From Sphingobacteriales bacterium (GTDB taxonomy: Bacteria > Bacteroidota > Bacteroidia > Chitinophagales > Chitinophagaceae), in NCBI GenBank assembly GCA_027491165.1, contig JAIXWS010000120.1:1-41278 (forward strand): 41,278 bases of DNA. The letters run 5' to 3'. The notes below the pieces were generated by a model. That model saw only the letters and a program-made list of their open reading frames with translations, did no database searches and was not told the DNA's origin. Within the stretch, counting starts at the first letter, position 1, and each line of letters begins with the position of its first letter. Below, piece by piece: positions 27,580 to 37,061 of this stretch. The translations under genes and the position numbers were made by a program.

Positions 27580-28219
27580 TCCTACTACTGGTCAATTCCT
27601 TGCACTGTAGATTCCGCTAAAGGGCAGATTTTAGTCTGTGGTAAATTACCTTTTCTGGTAATGATGTGGCCATTAATAATTCCATTCCACAAAAAGAGCC
27701 GCATTGTGCTCTTCGGGAATGTCTAATTGGTTGATGTCCATAAAATGGATCAAGTTGTTGTTGGCTTCAACTGTTTTGTGTCGAATATTATCGATCAACA
27801 AGGCGCAACTAGGGAAGGAGCTCAAGAAACTACTAGACTTCATCAGCTTATTGGGGACCTCTTTGATGGCTTGTGGCTCTTTATATGTAATCATTGATTT
27901 GTGCAATACATTTTATGAATGAGCTTAGTCGATATTGAAGCATACTGCAAGGCAAAGATGCGATACCAAGGTTATCGAATTGTTATAGGAAGATGACCAA
28001 ATCTTGTAGGATTCCAAGAAATTATGTTCTTCAATTTTTTGTTAGCTACCTACAATAGATCCACTTCATCTCTTTTCCGTCTAGAGCCTTGGAAGCGCCA
28101 AAAGGCAATCATTTTCCTCTAAATAATCCATTTTATGGACAGCGGTAATGCGCGCAATACGGTTAGACTTTTTCATTACTTTTCAAATTGAGTTTTTGCT
28201 TGAATGGCAATGTGTTTTT

Positions 28220-28611
28220 TTAGTATTTTTTGAAATAATCTAAAACATAGGCATTCATTTGTGGCGTCGTCATTGTATCGGTTGTTTCGGCTACCATGTG
28301 TATGTTTTCAAACTTGTGGTTATCCTTTAAGACATTCATCAATTCTTTTTGGCATCGGTAGGTCCAAACAATAGCACATGATGATACTGTTCCATAACAT
28401 CAGCCATTTTGTTGTAAAAGTTGGCCTGTTGTTGTTGTTCTTTATTATGGGCAGTATGTTTTGCCTGCTGCAAATGGGCTTGCATGTCTTGATGGCTCAA
28501 ATCATTATTCAATTTTTGATTCTGTACACCCTCGCTTGTGTACTCAATTAAATGTGCATTGGTATGATCCATCCAGATGCCTAGATTTTTCTTTGTTTCA
28601 TTTTTTTTCAT
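28220..28611 (-). pseudogene. Frameshifted gene resembling the eRF1-like (baeRF / 'translational machinery protein') family
   Basis: Frame 1 (28339-28611): ...LGIWMDHTNAHLIEY...YHHVLLFGPTDAKKN-stop; next frame continues ELMNVLKDNHKFENIHMVAETTDTMTTPQMNAYVLDYFKKY-stop at 28220. The join falls in an A5 tract. Confidence 0.6.
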
Positions 28612-28613
28612 TT

Positions 28614-28787
28614 TTAGTTGATTAGTAATTCCATTCCTTGTAGCTGTTCCATATGGTATTGAAGCAGCATTTGCTTGTGATGCAGGATGATTGGCTCTGC
28701 TGCTAATAGGCAGTTTCGATGCAACACTTTCGGTGTAGTATTTTTCTTTTTTTGAATGCTAAAATTCATCAAGTTGCTTAGTTTCAT
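28614..28787 (-). CDS. Small hypothetical protein upstream of the baeRF-like gene
   Basis: 57-aa ORF: MKLSNLMNFSIQKKKNTTPKVLHRNCLLAAEPIILHHKQMLLQYHMEQLQGMELLIN; ends 2 bp before the next start. Confidence 0.4.
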   Translation of the reverse strand: MKLSNLMNFSIQKKKNTTPKVLHRNCLLAAEPIILHHKQMLLQYHMEQLQGMELLIN

Positions 28788-29004
28788 TTCTTGTATTTTT
28801 TGTCAAGACATTGCCTATTCAAAGCTTATGAAGGTAATGTATAAGGCAAAGGTGGTTCATTTAGCTATGGCTATCATTACACAATACAATTGATTTTTTG
28901 TACAATTCACACAGTCCTTTATTGGCTATTATGATGATGAACATGCAGTCCAGAATTTTTGATTGCGGCATGCAGGCTAAGCGGCATCTATGTAAATGTT
29001 TACA

Positions 29005-29037
29005 CAAAAAAAATGCTGCACTTTCGTACAGCATTTT
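29005..29037 (-). terminator. Terminator of the grpE-dnaJ operon
   Basis: AAAATGCTG-N10-CAGCATTTT with an A-run at 29006-29013 (U-tract on the minus transcript); just downstream of the dnaJ stop. Confidence 0.85.
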
Positions 29038-29061
29038 CAACGTTCATTTATCTATTTTTAA

Positions 29062-30231
29062 TTAACTAAAGGCGTCTTTTATTTTATCAAAAAAACCCTT
29101 GTCGTCTTTTTCAGAAGCCGCATCTTCCGCGGGTTTAAAGTTGGGTGAATTTTGAAGCTTTTCTAACATTTCGCGTTCTTCTTTTGTAAGGGTTTGTGGC
29201 GACCAAGTGTTGATTTCTACTAATTGATCTCCCTTTTCGTAACTCTGAAATGCAGGGAATCCTTTTCCTTTGAGTCGGAAAATTTTACCACTTTGGGTGC
29301 CGGCAGGTATTTTAATTTTGGCACGTCCATCGATGGTGGGTACCTCTACCTGAGTGCCCAATACCACATCGGGGAAGGTGACGAATAAGGGGAAAATTAC
29401 ATCTAAGTCGCGGCGCATTAATTGCGGATGTTTTTCTTCTTCGATTAGAATAAGCAAATCGCCTGCGGGTCCGCCACGTTCGCCCATATTGCCATTACCG
29501 CTCATGCTTAATTGCATGCTATCTTGCACTCCGGCAGGTATGTCCAAGCTAATTGTTTCTTCTCCATAAACGCGACCTTCGCCTTTGCAACTGGTACATT
29601 TAGCGGATATACTCGTACCATCTCCATTACAGGTAGGGCAGGTGGTAACTGTTTGCATCTGACCCAAAAAGGTGTTTTGCACACGGCGTACTTGGCCACT
29701 ACCCCCGCAAGTTCCGCAGGTTTTTATAGAGCTTTTATCTTTAGCGCCATTGCCACCGCAGGGCTGGCAAGTGACATATTTTTTTACTTTGATTTTTTTA
29801 GTGGCACCATTGGCTATTTCTGAAAAATTCATTTTCAGTTTTACACGTAAGTTGGCACCCCGCGTGCCACCACCTTGCCTGCGGCCACCACGGCCACCGC
29901 CTCCACCAAATCCATCGCCAAAAATGTCGCCAAAATTGGAGAAAATGTCATCCATATTCATGCCGCCAAAACCGCCTTGGCCACCCCCACCGCCTGGTCT
30001 TCCTGCATTGCCCATGCTGTGCCCAAATCGGTCGTATTGAGCTTTTTTATCAGGGCTACTGAGTACTTCATAAGCTTCAGCAGCTTCTTTAAATTTTTCT
30101 TCTGCAGCTTTATCACCTGGGTTGCGGTCAGGGTGATGTTGCATCGCTATTTTGCGATAAGCTTTTTTAATTTCATCAGCACTAGCTTGTTTGCCTACGC
30201 CTAGTATTTCGTAATAATCTCTTTTTGACAT
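29062..30231 (-). CDS. dnaJ: Chaperone protein DnaJ
   Basis: J domain with HPD ([12 protein letters not shown]), G/F-rich region, four CxxCxGxG-type zinc motifs. Confidence 0.97.
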   Translation of the reverse strand: MSKRDYYEILGVGKQASADEIKKAYRKIAMQHHPDRNPGDKAAEEKFKEAAEAYEVLSSPDKKAQYDRFGHSMGNAGRPGGGGGQGGFGGMNMDDIFSNFGDIFGDGFGGGGGRGGRRQGGGTRGANLRVKLKMNFSEIANGATKKIKVKKYVTCQPCGGNGAKDKSSIKTCGTCGGSGQVRRVQNTFLGQMQTVTTCPTCNGDGTSISAKCTSCKGEGRVYGEETISLDIPAGVQDSMQLSMSGNGNMGERGGPAGDLLILIEEEKHPQLMRRDLDVIFPLFVTFPDVVLGTQVEVPTIDGRAKIKIPAGTQSGKIFRLKGKGFPAFQSYEKGDQLVEINTWSPQTLTKEEREMLEKLQNSPNFKPAEDAASEKDDKGFFDKIKDAFS

Positions 30232-30244
30232 TGATTAAAATATA

Positions 30245-30832
30245 TTATTTACCCACCACTACTTTGGCGTGGCGGATTAGTTTTTCGTTTAGGTAATATC
30301 CTCTTTCTATGACATCTACCACTTTGCCTTCTAATGCAGGTGTAGGTGCTGGTATTTCTGTAATCGCTTCGTGCAGTTCTGCATCAAATTCCGAACCCGC
30401 TCCTGTTTCCATTGCTTTGAGTCCTTTGGCTGTCAAAATCGAATTGAGCTTGCCCAGTACCAAAGCTACCCCTTCTTTTACAGCTTGTAAGTCTGTAGCG
30501 GTTTCCATGGTTTTGCTTGCGCGCTCACTATCATCTAGCACAGCGATAAGACTTTGCATCAGGTCTTTTGTAGCGGTTTGTATGGTTTCAATGCGCTCTT
30601 TAGCGCTTCGTTTTCTGAAATTGTCAAATTCTGCCACAAGGCGCAAATATTGATCTTTAGAATTATTCAGCTCTTTGCGCAGTTTTTCCTCTTCTGATAT
30701 TTCTTCCACTAAGGTATCTTCTACAGCGGTTTCGGTAGTTTCCTCACTGTTGCTTGGTGCCAAATTGTCTTCGTTCGGTAAGTCTTGTTTTACTTCTTGC
30801 TCATTCATAACTTTCTTTTTTTTGAATATCAT
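30245..30832 (-). CDS. grpE: Nucleotide exchange factor GrpE
   Basis: Coiled-coil ...YLRLVAEFDNFRKRSAKE..., C-terminal EGKVVDVIERGYYLNEKLIRHAKVVVGK; upstream of dnaJ. Confidence 0.95.
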   Translation of the reverse strand: MIFKKKKVMNEQEVKQDLPNEDNLAPSNSEETTETAVEDTLVEEISEEEKLRKELNNSKDQYLRLVAEFDNFRKRSAKERIETIQTATKDLMQSLIAVLDDSERASKTMETATDLQAVKEGVALVLGKLNSILTAKGLKAMETGAGSEFDAELHEAITEIPAPTPALEGKVVDVIERGYYLNEKLIRHAKVVVGK

Positions 30833-30849
30833 ACTAGCTACTATAAGTG

Positions 30850-30888
30850 CAAAAATATTGCCAAATTAGTTATTGGGGACAAATTGTC
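30850..30888 (-). promoter_or_regulatory. Putative grpE-dnaJ promoter with overlapping dyad
   Basis: Minus strand TATTTTTG (30850-30857) with TTG (30880-30882) about 22 nt upstream; GACAAATTGTC dyad (30878-30888) over the -33 region. Confidence 0.4.
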
Positions 30889-31049
30889 AGAATTATAAAG
30901 CAATTGCGACAAAACTTGTTGTTGTCCATAGCCCTGAGAGTCGATAAGAATCCTCTATTTTGGCTTTTTATTTTTCATATTTCATTAACCGTTTTACCAT
31001 TACATTTGTCAGACTTATCATTATTTACAGCGCGTTTATGTTACATTTC

Positions 31050-33254
31050 ATGAAATACAAAATTGGCATACCTCTATTAGTTATTGCGGCATTGGCTGCT
31101 TTTTTTTCATTTAAATACATCAACGAGGACGTACGCAGCGGTTCAGAAAGAAAAGCTTTGATTTTGAACACGGTAATGGGTATTATCCAAGAAGGGCACT
31201 TTTCTCCTCGAGCTATAGATGATAGTTTTTCGAATAGAGTTTTTAACAAGCTTGTTGAAACATCAGATTTTGAGAAAAAAATATTTACGAAAGAAGATAT
31301 AAAAACGCTTGAACAATATCGTTTTAAAATAGATGATCAAATAAAGGCCTCATCCTTTGAATGTTACGATTTGTTTAGTAAAACCTATTCGAAGAGAAGT
31401 GTGCAAATCGAGCAGTTTTTTAAAGAAATTATCAAGACGAATTTTACATTTGACGGCCATGAAGAAATCATGCTTAATGCTGATAAGATAGATTTTGCAG
31501 CTAATGAAAAAGATTTGAAAGAGCGTTGGACAAAGTACATCAAATACCGAGTGTTAGCAAAATACATGGAATTGAAAAAAATTCAAGAGGACGAAAAGGC
31601 AAGACGAGATACGCTCACGACCAAAGACACCACAAAATTCGTAATGAAGTCGGATGCCGAATTGAGAGCTTCGGCTAGAGGTAAGGTAGACACCAATTTG
31701 CAAAAATATTTTACCAAACTCAATAAAAGTAAAGATGATGATCGCTTTGCTTTGTACATAAATGCCATCACACTTTGCGAAGACCCACATACTGATTTTT
31801 TCCCCCCTCGTGAAAAGAAGAATTTTGATGTGCAAATGTCTGGTGAGTTTTATGGCATTGGTGCTCAGTTAAAACCAGAGGATGATAAAATAAAAGTTGC
31901 GTCAATTGTGCCCGGCAGCCCTAGTTGGAAACAAGGTGAACTTAAAGCCAATGATGAAATTATAAAAGTAGGGCAGGGAAGTGCAGAGCCTGAGGATATT
32001 CAGGGTTATGAGCTAGAAGATGTAGTACAAAAAATTCGTGGAGAAAAAGGCACTGAGGTTCGCTTAACCGTTCGTCGAGTGGATGGTTCTATAAAAGTTA
32101 TTCCCATTATTAGGGGTAAGGTAGCTCTCGAAGAAACTTTTGCCAAATCGGCTATTATTACTACCGAAAAAGGCAAGATGGGTTATATTTATCTCAGTGA
32201 ATTTTACAGCAATTTTAATAGTGCAGATGGCCGTCGCTCTGGCGAAGATGTGGCTAAAGAGGTAGCTAAATTGAAAGAAGAAGGCGTTAAAGGAATCATT
32301 CTGGATCTTCGATACAATGGAGGTGGTTCGCTCAATGACGTAGTCGATATGGCAGGTATATTTGTTGGTCCTGGTCCGGTGGTGCAAGTAAAAACTAGTG
32401 AAGCACAACCCATGATTTTGAAGAGCAGAATTCCCGTTAGTTATGACGGACCATTTGTGATTATGGTTAATCAAGGTAGTGCCTCTGCATCTGAGATTTT
32501 GGCAGCAGCTATGCAAGATTATAAACGTGCTGTTATTGTGGGGAGTCCTACTTTTGGTAAGGGTACTGTACAGAAACAAATCCCTGTTGATGAGTTTATT
32601 GATCAAGTTATTCGTTTAAAAATGATGAATGAAAATCAACCCGAAATTGGTTCCTTGAAATTGACCATTCAAAAATTTTATCGGGTCAACGGAGGAAGTA
32701 CACAACTGAAAGGGGTAACGCCAGATATTGTTATTCCTGATTTGTATAGTGAGATCGAAATTGGTGAGCGCAAGGATAAAGCCGCATTGCCATATGACGA
32801 GATAAAGCCTGCACAATTGCCCAATTTACCGATTGCAGAAAATGCCCAAGCTTTTAAATCAAATATGGCTGCAGCCTCTTTTTGGGCAGGTTCTTTTGAT
32901 ATTGCTCAATTGAAAGCGGCTAGTCAACAAAGAATTTCTAGCAGTAAATCATTTGAAATCATCAAAGAAAATGCCAAAAGATTAAAGAAATTGGAGGAAG
33001 AAAATATTGTTTTTTTAAATGAAGCAAAATTTAAAAAACAACAAGATGAAAATATGGCCTTATCTAAAAAAATGGAAGAATTAGATAAGTTAAGTACACT
33101 TTTAAATATTGATAATTTAGGAAAAGATAAGCTTGTTATCGCTGCGGATACAGCTCGTGCCGAAAGAAATAAAAATTGGCTTCGATTGCTTAAAAAAGAC
33201 ATTGTTTTGTCGGAAGCGGTCAGTGTTTTGAAAGATATTGAAGCTAAAAAATAA
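31050..33254 (+). CDS. Carboxy-terminal processing protease (S41/Prc, PDZ)
   Basis: PDZ (IGAQLKPEDDKIKVASIVPGSPSWKQGELKANDEI), S41 catalytic region NQGSASASEILAAAMQDYKRAVIVGSPTFGKGTVQ. Start placed at MKYKIGIPLLVIAALAAFF rather than the track's 30960. Confidence 0.93.
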   Translation: MKYKIGIPLLVIAALAAFFSFKYINEDVRSGSERKALILNTVMGIIQEGHFSPRAIDDSFSNRVFNKLVETSDFEKKIFTKEDIKTLEQYRFKIDDQIKASSFECYDLFSKTYSKRSVQIEQFFKEIIKTNFTFDGHEEIMLNADKIDFAANEKDLKERWTKYIKYRVLAKYMELKKIQEDEKARRDTLTTKDTTKFVMKSDAELRASARGKVDTNLQKYFTKLNKSKDDDRFALYINAITLCEDPHTDFFPPREKKNFDVQMSGEFYGIGAQLKPEDDKIKVASIVPGSPSWKQGELKANDEIIKVGQGSAEPEDIQGYELEDVVQKIRGEKGTEVRLTVRRVDGSIKVIPIIRGKVALEETFAKSAIITTEKGKMGYIYLSEFYSNFNSADGRRSGEDVAKEVAKLKEEGVKGIILDLRYNGGGSLNDVVDMAGIFVGPGPVVQVKTSEAQPMILKSRIPVSYDGPFVIMVNQGSASASEILAAAMQDYKRAVIVGSPTFGKGTVQKQIPVDEFIDQVIRLKMMNENQPEIGSLKLTIQKFYRVNGGSTQLKGVTPDIVIPDLYSEIEIGERKDKAALPYDEIKPAQLPNLPIAENAQAFKSNMAAASFWAGSFDIAQLKAASQQRISSSKSFEIIKENAKRLKKLEEENIVFLNEAKFKKQQDENMALSKKMEELDKLSTLLNIDNLGKDKLVIAADTARAERNKNWLRLLKKDIVLSEAVSVLKDIEAKK

Positions 33255-33286
33255 GGGTCCCATATTGTATTCTGGTCTGATGGCCC

Positions 33287-33329
33287 AATTGCCTAAATGT
33301 TAAATCTACATTTAGGCAATTGTCTTTTT
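33287..33329 (+). terminator. Rho-independent terminator downstream of the S41 protease
   Basis: AATTGCCTAAATGT-N7-ACATTTAGGCAATT (14-bp perfect stem) followed by GTCTTTTT. Confidence 0.9.
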
Positions 33330-33342
33330 AGGGCTTGTTGTT

Positions 33343-33350
33343 TATCTTCG
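33343..33350 (+). promoter_or_regulatory. Putative -7 element for the NlpC/P60 gene
   Basis: TATCTTCG with TTG (33320-33322) 20 nt upstream; 60 bp before the CDS start. Confidence 0.4.
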
Positions 33351-33409
33351 CAAGTGTTCAAGATTAGAAATAATAACAAGGTTAATTTTCTTTTCACTTA
33401 AAAACAGCA

Positions 33410-34108
33410 ATGCGTATAATGACGAAGAAAAAAAAATGGTACACCTTGCTGATCACTTGGCTTGTGGTCTTAGTTAGTAGTTGTAATTCGGCACATGAAT
33501 TAATGGAGCCCATCTCTCTATCTGTAAATAGAACGAGGATGGAAACCCCCTTGAGTGCAGATCTCATTGCAAAAAGTAATTTGGGAAACAAAAAAGCTCC
33601 TATAGAGAAAAACTTTGTTACCTCCCTTAATAAATTTTTGAACCTAAAGTATGCTAATATGTTGGGGGTATTGCCCCAAGTCATTACCAATGACCTTTTG
33701 TATAGTTTCATTGATGAGTGGTATGGCACAAGGTACAGGCTCGGAGGTACTGATAAATCAGGTATAGACTGCAGTGCTTTTGCGCAACGATTGTATGCTC
33801 GGGTGTTTAATATTGGTTTATTTCGTACGGCCGCCGAACAGTTTAAAGTTTGCCATTCTATTTGGAATAAAGAAGAATTAAATGAGGGGGATTTGGTTTT
33901 TTTTAATATTCGGTCTAAGCGCATTTCGCATGTAGGCATATATCTTATCAACGACTATTTTGTGCACTCATCTGTAAGTAATGGGGTAATGATTAGCAAG
34001 TTGAGTGACACTTACTGGCGAAAATATTATGCTGGTGCGGGTAGGGTCCCCAAGGGAAAAATGAGCTTAGTTCCTGAAAAGAACACCGAACAGAGCACTA
34101 TGAATTAG
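33410..34108 (+). CDS. C40 family (NlpC/P60) peptidase, lipoprotein
   Basis: WLVVLVSSCNS lipobox; GTDKSGIDCSAFAQRLY (Cys), RISHVGIYL (His). Confidence 0.92.
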   Translation: MRIMTKKKKWYTLLITWLVVLVSSCNSAHELMEPISLSVNRTRMETPLSADLIAKSNLGNKKAPIEKNFVTSLNKFLNLKYANMLGVLPQVITNDLLYSFIDEWYGTRYRLGGTDKSGIDCSAFAQRLYARVFNIGLFRTAAEQFKVCHSIWNKEELNEGDLVFFNIRSKRISHVGIYLINDYFVHSSVSNGVMISKLSDTYWRKYYAGAGRVPKGKMSLVPEKNTEQSTMN

Positions 34109-34114
34109 TTATTG

Positions 34115-34146
34115 AAACCGACATGTTGACTTGTCGGTTTTTTTAT
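34115..34146 (+). terminator. Terminator after the NlpC/P60 gene
   Basis: AAACCGACA-N8-TGTCGGTTT followed by TTTTAT; overlaps the 3' end of the convergent minus-strand CDS. Confidence 0.85.
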
Positions 34147-34661
34147 TCCAAACTTTTTAAACTTCGTTTAGCCGTGGCAATAAATCCTGCACTTACTACT
34201 TGATGCTCTAAAGCATCTTTGATAATATGGATCAATTCGTTTTTTAGTTCAGGGTATGTGTGACTCAAATTGCATAATATCTCCATTGAAAAGCAACGAA
34301 CAGCTACTGTTTCCTTAGGGTTCATTAACCACTTAAAGCACAAATTCATAATTGCTTCGTGCTGGTTTTGGGGAATGGGGAATTTGTGCAATATTCGAGT
34401 TAGGTTTCGCCTCACTGCCACATGTACATTTGCACGCGCACTTAGGGCAAGCATATCTTCGATATAAGGTGTAATCAGTTCAGAGTTTTTATCTGTAACT
34501 AAACTTAAAACCCATGCACTGCGTTGTACCACCTTCTGCTCGTCTTTTAAGAGCAATTGCATTAAAGCTCCGAAGCGTTGAGGATTATTGCCTATCCAAT
34601 CGGCAATGAGCACTGCATTAGATTTGGAATGTTCACTTAATATTTGCTCACGAAGATTCAT
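34143..34661 (-). CDS. HEAT-repeat-like hypothetical protein
   Basis: 172 aa, all-helical repetitive pattern (ALMQLLLKDEQKVVQRSAWVLSLV...NVHVAVRRNLTRILHKF...VAVRCFSMEILCNLSHTYPELKNEL). Confidence 0.65.
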   Translation of the reverse strand: MNLREQILSEHSKSNAVLIADWIGNNPQRFGALMQLLLKDEQKVVQRSAWVLSLVTDKNSELITPYIEDMLALSARANVHVAVRRNLTRILHKFPIPQNQHEAIMNLCFKWLMNPKETVAVRCFSMEILCNLSHTYPELKNELIHIIKDALEHQVVSAGFIATAKRSLKSLE

Positions 34662-34706
34662 AAACTTTGGGGTATTTTAAAAGCACAATACAAAGGCAAT
34701 TTTCAG

Positions 34707-34714
34707 TATTTTCG
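34707..34714 (+). promoter_or_regulatory. Putative -7 element for tex
   Basis: TATTTTCG 38 nt upstream of ATG 34752; supports the shorter tex start. Confidence 0.35.
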
Positions 34715-34751
34715 CCTTCCTTTCCAAAATAAAAATAAGCAATACCATTCA

Positions 34752-36998
34752 ATGAGTTTTTTACCCTACGCACAATCTGTTGCGGCAACATTACAATTAA
34801 AAAGTAATGACGTTAACAGCGTCCTCGAACTTTTAGCAGAAGGGGCCACCATTCCTTTTATTGCTCGATACCGAAAAGATAAAACAGGTAATTTAGACGA
34901 GGTGCAAATTCAAGCAATCGAAGATGAAGCTAAATTGCAAAAAGAATTTGCCGAGCGTAAAGCCTTTATTGAAAAGACTATAGAGGATCAAGGGAAGATG
35001 ACTGAAGCATTACAAGTTAAAATTAATGCGGCATTGACCATTGCCGTGCTCGAAGATATTTATTTGCCTTACAAACCAAAGCGTAAAACGAAAGCGCAAA
35101 CGGCTAGAGAAAATGGCCTAGAGCCTTTGGCCCTAAAGATTTTTACACAGGAACAAATTGACCCGATTACTGAAGCTCAAGCCTATATTACAGAATTGGT
35201 TAAGACTGCTGATGAAGCTTTACAAGGAGCACGCGATATTATTGCCGAACTGGTAAACGAAGATGCAAATGCCCGAGCTAAAATGCGAAAGTTTTTTGAA
35301 GATACTGCTACCGTGCAAAGTAAAGTGCTAGCGGATAAAGAGGTAGAAGCTGCAAAATTCAAGGATTATTTTGAATTTTCGGAACCCATATCTAAAATCC
35401 CCTCGCACCGAATGTTGGCCATTCTTCGTGGGTTTATGGAAGGATATTTAAAAATGGATATTGCTCCCCAAGAGGAGGGGGCATTAGAAAAACTAGAAGC
35501 ACATTTTATTCATCATCAAAATGCCACTAAGGGGCAGCTGCAAAAAGCGATTAAAGATGCCTATCGACGCCTATTACAACCCAGTCTCGAAAGTGAATTT
35601 CGGATGGCATTGAAAACAAAAGCAGACGAAGAGGCCATTAATGTATTTGCCGAAAACCTCCGCCAGTTATTACTTTCATCACCTGTAGGTAGTAAAAAAA
35701 TATTAGCGATAGACCCAGGTTATCGTACCGGCTGCAAGGTGGTGTGCCTAGATGATACCGGTGCCTTGAAAAAAACAGAGCTCATTTATATCCACGAAAA
35801 AAATAACAAGTTGTTGGATGCTGAGCATAAAATTCGCACCCTAGTACAACAATTTTCCATTGAAGCGTTCGCTATTGGTGATGGAACTGCTGGACGCGAA
35901 ACAGAGCAATTTATTAAAGGCCTTCAACTGAATTTACCTGTTTATTTGGTCAATGAAGATGGCGCTTCTATTTATAGTGCTTCTGAAATTGCACGTGATG
36001 AATTTCCTGAGCAGGATATTACTGTTCGTGGTTCGGTAAGTATTGGTCGTAGATTGATGGATCCTTTAGCAGAATTAGTTAAGATAGATCCCAAGAGTAT
36101 TGGTGTAGGACAATATCAGCACGATGTCAATCAAACCCGTTTAAAGGAAAAACTGGATCAAACAGTAGTGAGTTGTGTTAATTTGGTTGGTGTCAATGTA
36201 AATACGGCGAGCAAGCATTTGTTGAGTTATGTTAGTGGAATTGGCCCTTCGATTGCCGAAAATATTGTACAGTATCGCAATGAAATTGGTGTGTTTAAAA
36301 ATCGAAAACAGCTATTAAAAGTGCCCCGCCTAGGCGCTAAAGCTTATGAACAATGTGCTGGATTTTTACGTGTAAAAGGTGGCGAACATCCACTAGATGC
36401 TAGTGCTGTGCACCCCGAATCTTATGCGGTTGTAGAGCAGATGGCCAAAGATTTGAATGTTACGGTGCAGGATTTGATGGCTAATGAAAGTTTATTGCAA
36501 AATATTGCAGCTCAAAAATATGTGAACGAAAGTCTTGGTGCACTTGGGGTACAAGATATCCTTAAAGAATTAAAGAAGCCAGGACTAGATCCGAGGAGTG
36601 AGGCTCAGGCCTTTGAATTTGCTGCAATTTTTGGTATTGAAGATGTTTATGTGGGCATGATAGTGCCTGGTATGGTCACCAACATCACTCGATTTGGTGC
36701 CTTCGTAGATATCGGGGTGAAACAAGACGGTCTGGTGCATGTTTCGGAAATTGCCCATAAGTATATCAGCGACCCCAATGAAGTACTGAAACTCAACCAA
36801 GCCGTGAGGGTAAAAGTTACGGAAGTGGACATTGCTCGCAAACGTATTGCCTTATCTATTAAGCAAACAGAAGAAGCACCTTTGCGCAGTAGTCAGCCAC
36901 AACAGGCTAATTTTAAAAAGGCACAAAACAAAGCTGTACCCAAAGAAATGAATCTAAATGATGCACTTAGTGCATTAAAGCAAAAGTTTGGTAAATGA
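34752..36998 (+). CDS. tex: Tex family RNA-binding transcriptional accessory protein (S1 domain)
   Basis: ILELLAEGATIPFIARYRKDKTGNLDE-type N-terminus (VLELLAEGATIPFIARYRKDKTGNLDEVQ), YqgF-like ILAIDPGYRTGCKVVCLD, HhH region, C-terminal S1 (GMIVPGMVTNITRFGAFVDIGVKQDGLVHVSEIA). Start at MSFLPYAQ preferred to the track's 34644. Confidence 0.96.
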   Translation: MSFLPYAQSVAATLQLKSNDVNSVLELLAEGATIPFIARYRKDKTGNLDEVQIQAIEDEAKLQKEFAERKAFIEKTIEDQGKMTEALQVKINAALTIAVLEDIYLPYKPKRKTKAQTARENGLEPLALKIFTQEQIDPITEAQAYITELVKTADEALQGARDIIAELVNEDANARAKMRKFFEDTATVQSKVLADKEVEAAKFKDYFEFSEPISKIPSHRMLAILRGFMEGYLKMDIAPQEEGALEKLEAHFIHHQNATKGQLQKAIKDAYRRLLQPSLESEFRMALKTKADEEAINVFAENLRQLLLSSPVGSKKILAIDPGYRTGCKVVCLDDTGALKKTELIYIHEKNNKLLDAEHKIRTLVQQFSIEAFAIGDGTAGRETEQFIKGLQLNLPVYLVNEDGASIYSASEIARDEFPEQDITVRGSVSIGRRLMDPLAELVKIDPKSIGVGQYQHDVNQTRLKEKLDQTVVSCVNLVGVNVNTASKHLLSYVSGIGPSIAENIVQYRNEIGVFKNRKQLLKVPRLGAKAYEQCAGFLRVKGGEHPLDASAVHPESYAVVEQMAKDLNVTVQDLMANESLLQNIAAQKYVNESLGALGVQDILKELKKPGLDPRSEAQAFEFAAIFGIEDVYVGMIVPGMVTNITRFGAFVDIGVKQDGLVHVSEIAHKYISDPNEVLKLNQAVRVKVTEVDIARKRIALSIKQTEEAPLRSSQPQQANFKKAQNKAVPKEMNLNDALSALKQKFGK

Positions 36999-37061
36999 GT
37001 GTAGCGCGTTTCCCTTTTGCCCAAATTTCTTTAACTTCGTTAAGGTACTTTAATCATTAAA

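Noticed and set aside
27673-27906. 77-aa minus-strand ORF with a possible PAS-like stretch (FPSCALLIDNIRHKTVEANNNLIHFM)
   Set aside because: Similarity is too weak by eye, the start is arbitrary and the surrounding frames are broken; not called as a CDS.
28330-28360. Programmed -1 frameshift as the main explanation for the split baeRF-like gene
   Set aside because: The local sequence is C-AAA-AAG rather than the strong A-AAA-AAG, and I saw no clear stimulatory hairpin; a simple 1-nt indel is more parsimonious, so it is kept only as an alternative.
29508-30204. Several plus-strand ORFs opposite dnaJ
   Set aside because: Shadow ORFs created by the G/F-rich and zinc-repeat codons of dnaJ; Pro/Ala low complexity.
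30960-31049. N-terminal extension of the S41 protease ORF
   Set aside because: The signal/anchor sequence begins naturally at MKYKIGIPLL; the extension reads as upstream non-coding sequence.
32064-32606. 180-aa minus-strand ORF inside the S41 protease gene
   Set aside because: Fully antisense to a conserved catalytic region; no independent start or promoter evidence.
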